13,190 bases of DNA from JALYJG01 sp033763555 (GTDB lineage: Bacteria > Pseudomonadota > Alphaproteobacteria > UBA9219): the NCBI GenBank assembly GCA_033763555.1, contig JANRKK010000017.1:1-13190 (forward strand). The letters are read 5' to 3'. The position numbers and the translations under genes are program-made. The notes below the pieces were generated by a model, which was not told where the DNA came from, made no database searches, and was given only the letters and a program-made list of their open reading frames with translations. Shown piece by piece: positions 7,617-13,190 of the stretch; the stretch's first letter is position 1, and each line of letters starts with the position of its first letter.

Positions 7617-7625
7617 TGTGGATAA
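7617..7625 (-). promoter_or_regulatory. Perfect DnaA box between lnt and ssb
   Basis: The minus strand reads TTATCCACA, an exact match to the DnaA box TTATNCACA in its high-affinity form. It lies 8 bases upstream of the putative ssb -35 element. I see only this one copy in the intergenic region, so it would be a regulatory site rather than an origin. Confidence 0.5.
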
Positions 7626-7632
7626 GAAGTTG

Positions 7633-7661
7633 TTGTACCCCTTTTGTTCTCATGCCATAAA
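7633..7661 (+). promoter_or_regulatory. Putative ssb promoter
   Basis: TTGTAC (7633-7638) and CATAAA (7656-7661) are 17 bases apart, each matching 4 of 6 sigma-70 consensus bases. The predicted start is about 60 bases before the ssb ATG. A LexA-like box lies in the spacer. There is no obvious terminator between ssb, the Shedu gene and dnaE, so this promoter may serve all three. Confidence 0.4.
7635..7649 (+). promoter_or_regulatory. Degenerate LexA (SOS) box in the ssb promoter
   Basis: The sequence is GTAC-N7-GTTC. The alphaproteobacterial LexA box is GTTC-N7-GTTC, so seven of eight defined bases match. The position over the -35 and spacer is right for repression, and ssb is a known SOS gene in many bacteria. 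The imperfect left half keeps confidence low. Confidence 0.35.
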
Positions 7662-7728
7662 GGATGGACTCATACGGACGCACCGCTACACTCGCGCCCG
7701 GTAAAAAACATAACTGAAAAGGTGTCCC

Positions 7729-8190
7729 ATGGCAGGCAGCGTCAACAAGGTTATTCTCGTCGGCAATCTCGGCCGCGATCCCGAAATCCGCACCTTCCAG
7801 AATGGCGGCCGCGTCGCCAGTTTTTCCATCGCCACCTCCGAAAGCTGGAAAGATAAATCCAGCGGCGAGAAGAAGGAGCGCACCGAATGGCATCGCATCT
7901 CCATCCTCAACGATAATCTCGTTGGCATTGTCGAGCGCTATCTGAAAAAAGGCGCCAAGGTCTATATCGAAGGCCAGCTCGAAACCCGCAAATGGACGGA
8001 CAAGGACGGTCAGGAAAAATACACGACCGAGGTTGTGCTGCGTCCCTTCCGCGGTGAGCTTACGATGCTCGACGGCGCCAACAACAACCGCAGCGGCTCC
8101 GGCCCTTCGATGAGCGATGACAGCGGCCCGTCGATTTCTTCGGGCGGCGGTTCATCCGGCGGCGATCTGGATGACAGCATTCCGTTTTGA
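7729..8190 (+). CDS. ssb: Single-stranded DNA-binding protein SSB
   Basis: SSB coats single-stranded DNA during replication, repair and recombination and recruits partner proteins. The protein has 153 residues. The OB fold spans about 1-110: MAGSVNKVILVGNLGRDPEI, VASFSIATSESWKDK, TEWHRISI, LKKGAKVYIEGQLETRKW and TTEVVLRPFRGELTML. A flexible Gly/Ser/Asn-rich linker follows (about 113-145). The C-terminal tip DLDDSIPF (146-153) is the canonical docking peptide for RecO, ExoI, PriA, RecQ and the Pol III chi subunit. AAGG precedes the ATG by 6 bases. It is followed 25 bases later by a Shedu-family gene whose protein ends in the same LDDSIPF, and then by dnaE. Confidence 0.98.
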   Translation: MAGSVNKVILVGNLGRDPEIRTFQNGGRVASFSIATSESWKDKSSGEKKERTEWHRISILNDNLVGIVERYLKKGAKVYIEGQLETRKWTDKDGQEKYTTEVVLRPFRGELTMLDGANNNRSGSGPSMSDDSGPSISSGGGSSGGDLDDSIPF

Positions 8191-8215
8191 AGAAGGGGTT
8201 TTCTAGCAAGCCATC

Positions 8216-9259
8216 ATGAAAATTCAATCTGCTAACCCCATCCATATCGTTAGAAGATCTCAAGCTGGCATTGAATATGTAACGTCGAAGATTCTTAAAA
8301 AATCGCCCCGCACGATTACGCGTGCTCAATTCTGGCGCATACCGCATCATTCGGGTCAGATTGAAATTGCGCTCAAGGTGGGCAGATACAAACACACTGC
8401 AATGGGCGAAGAGGTAGAAATTGGTCACCCCAAAAGCGAACTGACGCTGGATGATCAAGAACTAAAAGAACTGATAGCTTATCTTGGGGAGAACTATGAA
8501 CCACTAAAAGATGGTGCGACACAATATATCCTTGTTGATGGAAAGTTAGGTTCCGACACTATTCAAAAACTGAAAGCATTTTTTAATAAACCAGAAAAGG
8601 ATACGATCCTTTCTATCATTGCAGAAAACGATATTTTGCCTGCCCATCTTTTGCAGAGCTTAAGGCATCAAGAGCGTGTAAGGGCGATAGAGGCCTTTGA
8701 GGGCTTGTTAAACAGCAATGCTGGGGAAGTTGAGTGGCAGGCGTGGTTTCAAAACAATAGTTGGGTATTGGGAAGTGATTTTGTGAGAGTCATTGATGAT
8801 CGCCGAATTGATACGGATAAGGTGGCAGATTTTTTGGTACAGGCGTATGACGGATTTCTGGATATAATTGAGATTAAAAAGCCTGACGCTGTACAAAAAT
8901 TTTGGGCTGCAAGTCAGTATCGCGGTAACTATATTCCTTCGACTGAACTTGTTGGAACCATCATGCAGGCTACGAATTATATTTATGAGGTTGAGCGGGA
9001 AGCTAATAGTGCAAAATTTTTAGAACGGGTGGGGTATGTCAAGGTCGTTAAGCCAAGGGGCGTACTTATCTATGGACGATCAAACGATTGGGATGAAGAC
9101 CAATCCAAGGCGTTCCGCTTGTTGAATGCCAGTTATCATAATCTAACCATCATGACATATGATCATGTTTTGCAGCGTGCAAAAAGAATGCTCGGGCTTA
9201 CAGCCCATGCGCAGCCTGACAGTGCAAATCCTGAGTTAGATGATAGTATTCCTTTTTAA
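8216..9259 (+). CDS. Shedu-family (DUF4263, SduA-type) nuclease with an SSB-like C-terminal tail
   Basis: The 347-residue protein has an N-terminal region (1-165) and a C-terminal Shedu domain (about 170-327). Visible signatures are EVEWQAWFQNNSWVLGSDFV (171-190), VADFLVQAYDGFLDIIEIKK (203-222), RGNYIPSTELVGTIMQATNY (236-255), KPRGVLIYGRS (279-289) and LNASYHNLTIMTYDHVL (303-319). Asp205, Glu219 and Lys221 fit a PD-(D/E)xK nuclease site, so it should be active. Shedu proteins are established single-gene antiphage defence nucleases; the role here is inferred. After the domain comes a flexible segment ending in LDDSIPF (341-347), identical to the tip of the upstream SSB and not a usual part of the family as I know it. 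Base composition is clearly lower in GC than the neighbours (33 % and 48 % in two sampled 60-base lines, against about 60 % in dnaE), suggesting horizontal gain. The ribosome binding site is weak. Confidence 0.9.
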   Translation: MKIQSANPIHIVRRSQAGIEYVTSKILKKSPRTITRAQFWRIPHHSGQIEIALKVGRYKHTAMGEEVEIGHPKSELTLDDQELKELIAYLGENYEPLKDGATQYILVDGKLGSDTIQKLKAFFNKPEKDTILSIIAENDILPAHLLQSLRHQERVRAIEAFEGLLNSNAGEVEWQAWFQNNSWVLGSDFVRVIDDRRIDTDKVADFLVQAYDGFLDIIEIKKPDAVQKFWAASQYRGNYIPSTELVGTIMQATNYIYEVEREANSAKFLERVGYVKVVKPRGVLIYGRSNDWDEDQSKAFRLLNASYHNLTIMTYDHVLQRAKRMLGLTAHAQPDSANPELDDSIPF

Positions 9260-9283
9260 ATTTAAGAGGACTTAAACCAATCT

Positions 9284-12200
9284 ATGTCCGCTTCCGACTT
9301 CATCCATCTCCGCGTCCACTCGGCCTATTCGCTGGCCGAAGGGGCCATTCGTATTACCGAGGATAAGCCGAAGGACGGGCACAAACCGCCGCGCAAGGAT
9401 CTGGTGCATCTGTGCCAGCAGCATCACATGCCTGCGGTGGCGCTGACGGATAAAGGCAATCTGTTCGGCGCTCTGGAATTCGCGCTCGCCATGGCCGAGG
9501 CGGGCATCCAGCCCATCATCGGCGCGCAGCTGGCGGTGCTGCGGCCCGAACAGGCCAGCGTCAAAAGCATGGGCCGCGAGGATTATGACCAGCTTGTTTT
9601 GTTGGTTCAAAATGAGTTGGGCTACCGCAATCTTTCGGCGCTCGTCACGCAATCCTTCGTCGCCGAAAACCGGCCTTATCCTTTCGTTACGCTGGAGGAG
9701 CTGGCGCAGCATACGGGCGGGCTGATCGCGCTTACGGGTGGCATCGACGGCATCGTCGGAAGGCTGCTGCTGGGCGGGCAGGCCACCGCGGCGGAAACGG
9801 CGCTGAAACAGCTGCGCGATCTGTTTCCCGAACGGCTTTATGTCGAGGTCACGCGCCATCATGGCGGCGCCGTCAGCCAGAGTGAGCAGCGCATCGAGCA
9901 TGAGTTGATCGAACTGGCCTACAAGCACGAGATTCCGCTGGTCGCCACCAATGATGTGCATTTCGGCGATGAGGATATGTATGACGCGCATGACGCGTTG
10001 CTCTGCATCGCCGATAAAACCATTGTCGCCGAACAGAAACGCCGCCGCCTGACGCCCGATCATCGTTTCAAATCCGCCGCCGAAATGCGCACTTTGTTCG
10101 CCGATTTGCCGGAGGCCTGCGACAATACTTTGGTGATCGCCAAACGCTGCGCCTATATGCCACCCGCGCGCGCGCCGATTTTGCCCGCCTTCCCGACCGC
10201 CGAGGGCCGCACCGAAGCCGAGGAATTGCGCGCGCAGGCCGAAGCGGGGCTGGAGATGCGCCTGACGGTCGCGGACATCAAGGATATCCAGACCTACAAA
10301 GACCGCCTGGCCTTCGAGCTCGACGGCATCATCAGCATGGGGTTTGCCGGGTACTTCCTGATCGTTTCCGACTTCATCAAATGGGCCAAGGGTAACGGCA
10401 TATCGGTGGGGCCGGGCCGCGGTTCGGGTGCAGGCTCGCTCGTCGCCTGGTCGTTGCTGATCACCGATCTTGACCCCATCCGTTTCGGGCTGCTGTTCGA
10501 GCGTTTTTTGAATCCCGAACGTGTCTCCATGCCGGATTTCGATATCGATTTCTGTCAGGAGCGGCGCGACGAGGTCATTCATTACGTGCAGCAGAAATAC
10601 GGCGCCGATCGCGTGGCGCAGATCATCACCTTCGGCAAATTGCAGGCGCGCGCCGCGCTGCGCGACGTGGGCCGCGTGCTGGCGATGCCCTACGGTTATG
10701 TCGATAAAATCTGCAAGCTGGTGCCGAACAATCCCGCCAGCCCGGTGACCCTGGCGCAGGCCATTGACGGCGAACCGCAATTGCAGCAGTTGCGGGACAG
10801 CGACCCTGTGGTGGCGCAGATGATGGATATCGCGCTGAAGCTGGAGGGGCTTTACCGTAACGCCTCGACCCATGCGGCGGGCGTCGTCATCGGTGATCGG
10901 CCGCTGGTTGATCTCGTGCCGCTCTACCGCGACCCGGGCGCGGCTTTGCCCGCCACGCAGTTCAATATGAAAATGGTCGAGAGCGCCGGATTGGTAAAAT
11001 TCGATTTTCTTGGCCTCAAGACGCTCGATGTGCTGCAGCAGACGGTGGAGCTTTTAAAGTTGCGCGAGATCGATATCGATCTCGCGCAACTGCCGCTGGA
11101 TGACGAGAAAACCTACGCACTGCTGTCGAAAGGCGACACGACCGGGGTGTTCCAGCTGGAAAGTTCGGGCATGCGCGATGTGCTGCGCCGCCTGCGGCCC
11201 AATCGGTTTGAGGATATCATCGCGCTCGTCGCGCTCTACCGCCCGGGCCCGATGGACAATATCCCGAAATATGTGAAGAGCAAAAACGGCGAGGAAGCCG
11301 TCAATTACATGCACCCCATGCTGAAGCCGATCCTCGAGGATACTTTTGGCATCATGATCTATCAGGAACAGGTGATGCAGGCGGCGCAGATTCTGGCGGG
11401 CTACAGCCTTGGCGCCGCCGATCTGTTGCGCCGTGCGATGGGCAAGAAAAAGGCGTCGGAAATGGCAGCGCAGCGCGCCGATTTCGTGCGCGGCGCGGTG
11501 AAAAACGGCGTCGATGAAGATCAGGCGGCGATTATTTTCGACCAGATCGACCGTTTCGCAGGCTACGGCTTCAACAAATCGCATGCGGCGGCCTATGCGC
11601 TGATCGCCTACCAGACCGCCTGGCTCAAGGCGAATTATCCGGTGGAATTTTTTGCCGCAGCGATGAATTTTGAAATGGGCGATACGGATAAGTTGAATAT
11701 TTTCCGCCAGGAACTGGCGCGGCATCGCATCGCACTGCTGCCGCCGGACATTAACCGTTCCTACCCGGCCTTCGCCGCGGAAATTCAGGAAAACGGTACG
11801 TCGGCGATCCGCTATGCGCTGGCGGCGATCAAAGGCGTCGGCGACGGGGCGATGAAAGCGCTGGTCGCGGCGCGCGAAGCGGGCGGCGATTTCAAGGATT
11901 TGTTCGATCTGGCCGAGCGTATCGATCCGCGCATCATCAATAAAAAACAGTTGGAAGGCCTCGCCGCGGCGGGCGCATTTGATGGTCTCAACCGCAATCG
12001 CGCGCAAATGACAGCAGCGATTGAAATGCTGCTGAAATACAGCCATCAGGCGCATGACGAACGCGGCAGCGGCCAGTCCAATATGTTCGCGGATGCGTCG
12101 GCCACGCGGCCGACCCTGCCGCAGACGAAAGCGTGGGATGATCTCACGCGGCTGCAGCATGAATTTCAGGCGCTGGGCTTTTACCTCTCGGCGCATCCGC

Positions 12201-12787
12201 TCGACAACTATCGCCATGTGCTGGAGCGTCTGGGCGTCACGCCGTCCGGCGCGGTGGCAGGCCGCATGCGTGTGACAGGGCCGAGCCGTTTCAAGCTTGC
12301 GGGCGTCGTGCTCGGCAAGCAGGAGCGTACCTCGCGCCAAGGCAATAAATTCGCTTTCGTGCAGATGTCGGACGCGGGTGGGGCGTTTGAGATTACGGTG
12401 TTTTCGGAATTGCTGGCGGCGAAGCGCGATCTGCTTGAAGCCGGACAGGCCGTGCTGGTCGAAGTGGATGCGCAGGCGGCGCAGGGGCAAAACGCACAGA
12501 GCGGCGAACTGCGCTACATCGCCCGCAGCGCGGAACCGCTGGCGCAGGCAACAGAACGCGCCGCGCAGGGCATTGTTGTTAAAATCTACGAGCCTTCGGT
12601 CATGCCAGATATTCGTAAGCTTCTGGATGGCGTGGCGGGCAAGGGCCGTGGCCGCGTGATGTTGCAGCTGGAGCTGGATGATGGCGAAGAGGCCGAGATG
12701 GAACTGCCGGGCAGCTGGCAGCTGAACGAAGCCGTCAAATCCAGCCTGCGCGCCCTTGGTAATGGGTTGGAAGTGGCGGAGTATTAA
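9284..12787 (+). CDS. dnaE: DNA polymerase III alpha subunit DnaE
   Basis: DnaE is the replicative polymerase. Its 1167 residues match the E. coli-type family (1160). The PHP domain (about 5-290) is degenerate: HLRVHSAYS has Arg10 in place of a metal-binding His, and ALTDKGNLFG has Lys57 where active PHP domains have His, so proofreading must come from a separate epsilon subunit. The polymerase active site has Asp418 and Asp420 (PDFDIDFCQERRDEV) and Asp574 (LVKFDFLGLKTL). VGPGRGSGAGSLVAW (375-389) and ALYRPGPMDNIPKY are also diagnostic. QSNMF (931-935) is the sliding-clamp motif, matching QADMF in E. coli. An OB domain spans about 1003-1062. GAGGA lies 12 bases before the ATG. It follows the Shedu gene by 24 bases and is probably co-transcribed with ssb. 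Confidence 0.98.
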   Translation: MSASDFIHLRVHSAYSLAEGAIRITEDKPKDGHKPPRKDLVHLCQQHHMPAVALTDKGNLFGALEFALAMAEAGIQPIIGAQLAVLRPEQASVKSMGREDYDQLVLLVQNELGYRNLSALVTQSFVAENRPYPFVTLEELAQHTGGLIALTGGIDGIVGRLLLGGQATAAETALKQLRDLFPERLYVEVTRHHGGAVSQSEQRIEHELIELAYKHEIPLVATNDVHFGDEDMYDAHDALLCIADKTIVAEQKRRRLTPDHRFKSAAEMRTLFADLPEACDNTLVIAKRCAYMPPARAPILPAFPTAEGRTEAEELRAQAEAGLEMRLTVADIKDIQTYKDRLAFELDGIISMGFAGYFLIVSDFIKWAKGNGISVGPGRGSGAGSLVAWSLLITDLDPIRFGLLFERFLNPERVSMPDFDIDFCQERRDEVIHYVQQKYGADRVAQIITFGKLQARAALRDVGRVLAMPYGYVDKICKLVPNNPASPVTLAQAIDGEPQLQQLRDSDPVVAQMMDIALKLEGLYRNASTHAAGVVIGDRPLVDLVPLYRDPGAALPATQFNMKMVESAGLVKFDFLGLKTLDVLQQTVELLKLREIDIDLAQLPLDDEKTYALLSKGDTTGVFQLESSGMRDVLRRLRPNRFEDIIALVALYRPGPMDNIPKYVKSKNGEEAVNYMHPMLKPILEDTFGIMIYQEQVMQAAQILAGYSLGAADLLRRAMGKKKASEMAAQRADFVRGAVKNGVDEDQAAIIFDQIDRFAGYGFNKSHAAAYALIAYQTAWLKANYPVEFFAAAMNFEMGDTDKLNIFRQELARHRIALLPPDINRSYPAFAAEIQENGTSAIRYALAAIKGVGDGAMKALVAAREAGGDFKDLFDLAERIDPRIINKKQLEGLAAAGAFDGLNRNRAQMTAAIEMLLKYSHQAHDERGSGQSNMFADASATRPTLPQTKAWDDLTRLQHEFQALGFYLSAHPLDNYRHVLERLGVTPSGAVAGRMRVTGPSRFKLAGVVLGKQERTSRQGNKFAFVQMSDAGGAFEITVFSELLAAKRDLLEAGQAVLVEVDAQAAQGQNAQSGELRYIARSAEPLAQATERAAQGIVVKIYEPSVMPDIRKLLDGVAGKGRGRVMLQLELDDGEEAEMELPGSWQLNEAVKSSLRALGNGLEVAEY
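11058..11091. repeat. Perfect 34-bp palindrome without spacer inside dnaE
   Basis: The left arm AGTTGCGCGAGATCGAT (11058-11074) is followed directly by its exact reverse complement (11075-11091). It encodes KLREIDIDLAQL, in a variable linker of DnaE between the catalytic Asp574 region and FQLESSGM. The complementary strand in the matching frame also gives LREIDIDLAQL. Confidence 0.95.
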
Positions 12788-12802
12788 GAAGTGCCTGCGC
12801 CC

Positions 12803-13190
12803 TCAAGCATGCGCCACCCATTTGTTGAGCATGTCGGCGATTTGTTCGGGCTTGAAAGGTTTGTTGAGATAATCATCCATGCCCGCATGCAGGCATTTTT
12901 CGCGCTCGCCTGTCATGGCATCGGCCGTCAGCGCGACGATGGTGGTGTGCTTGCCATTCTGTAATTCAGCCTGACGGATACGCCGCGTTGCCTCGAACCC
13001 GTCCATCTCCGGCATCTGGCAATCCATAAAAATAAGGTCGTAGTCATTATCTTCCAGACGTTTCAGTGCCTCGGTGCCGCTATAGGCCGCATCGGTGCTG
13101 CAGCCCAGTTTTTCCAGAATTTTCAGCGCTAGCATCTGGTTCACTTTCATGTCCTCGACCACCAGAATACGCGAACCATGGAAGAGTGCG
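12803..13190 (-). CDS. Response-regulator receiver domain, C-terminal part of a larger protein (partial)
   Basis: The reading frame is open to the right edge (coding continues at least to 13189), so the 5' end is missing. The visible end reads FHGSRILVVEDMKVNQM, then YDLIFMDCQMPEMDGFEATR, TTIVALTADAM and DDYLNKPFKPEQI. These are the receiver landmarks: the acidic pair (ED), the phospho-accepting Asp in FMDCQMP, the Thr of LTADA and the Lys of NKPF. The VVEDMKVNQML start and LTADAMTGEREKCLHAGMDD form are typical of the receiver at the C-terminus of hybrid histidine kinases. An internal GTG at 13162 gives a shorter frame but cuts the first beta strand, so it is not a start. It converges on dnaE, with 15 bases between the stops. 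Confidence 0.9.
   Translation of the reverse strand, partial: ALFHGSRILVVEDMKVNQMLALKILEKLGCSTDAAYSGTEALKRLEDNDYDLIFMDCQMPEMDGFEATRRIRQAELQNGKHTTIVALTADAMTGEREKCLHAGMDDYLNKPFKPEQIADMLNKWVAHA

Noticed and set aside
7567..7893. Minus-strand open frame of 108 residues upstream of lnt
   Set aside because: It runs antisense through the ssb start and its promoter region, with no motif.
8170..9259. The shared DDSIPF tail as flanking direct repeats of a mobile element
   Set aside because: The two copies differ at 7 of 27 bases, mostly silent third positions, and no transposase, inverted repeats or target duplication is visible.
9272..10873. 533-residue minus-strand open frame opposite dnaE
   Set aside because: Shadow of dnaE: composition is rich in His/Arg/Gln from reversed codons, with no recognisable domain.
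11054..12490. 478-residue minus-strand open frame opposite dnaE
   Set aside because: Same reason. Its end repeats the LREIDIDLAQL peptide only because of the palindrome.

Overview
The window looks like chromosomal DNA of a motile alphaproteobacterium. The indicators are the gene order flgF-flgG-flgA-flgH behind a sigma-54 promoter, an L33 protein and an XRE regulator of alphaproteobacterial type, and a DnaE with a degenerate PHP domain. The housekeeping genes are GC-rich, about 60 % in the lines I counted by hand. The genus cannot be fixed from this sequence.

Layout. Bases 2-112 are the 3' end of a short-chain dehydrogenase, probably 3-hydroxybutyrate dehydrogenase, on the + strand. It converges on a minus-strand flagellar rod/ring operon (flgF, flgG, flgA, flgH; 3398 down to 128). 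A near-consensus sigma-54 promoter (3460-3475) drives this operon, and a nested inverted repeat about 100 bp upstream sits where an enhancer-binding activator would be expected. Upstream of it is a 422-residue protein of unknown function with two 74-residue tandem repeats (3599-4867, minus). Next come rpmG (5158-5334, plus), too short for a usual ORF cutoff, and a convergent XRE regulator (5369-5839, minus). The regulator's intrinsic terminator lies across the end of rpmG. The lipoprotein N-acyltransferase gene lnt follows (5989-7557, minus).

The right half is a replication block on the + strand: ssb (7729-8190), a Shedu/DUF4263 nuclease gene (8216-9259) and dnaE (9284-12787). The region before ssb carries an exact DnaA box, a LexA-like half-degenerate box and a plausible sigma-70 promoter. 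The window ends in the C-terminal receiver domain of a response-regulator or hybrid-kinase gene (minus, running off the right edge).

The most interesting element is the Shedu-family gene. It is AT-rich and foreign-looking, it sits between ssb and dnaE, and its protein ends in LDDSIPF, exactly the C-terminal tip of the SSB encoded just upstream. That tip is the protein-docking peptide of bacterial SSB. This suggests a defence or repair nuclease that uses, or competes for, the SSB interaction network. The two tails are encoded with different synonymous codons, so the match is not a recent copy of the ssb end. A second notable feature is a perfect 34-bp palindrome with no spacer inside dnaE, which encodes the same peptide on both strands.
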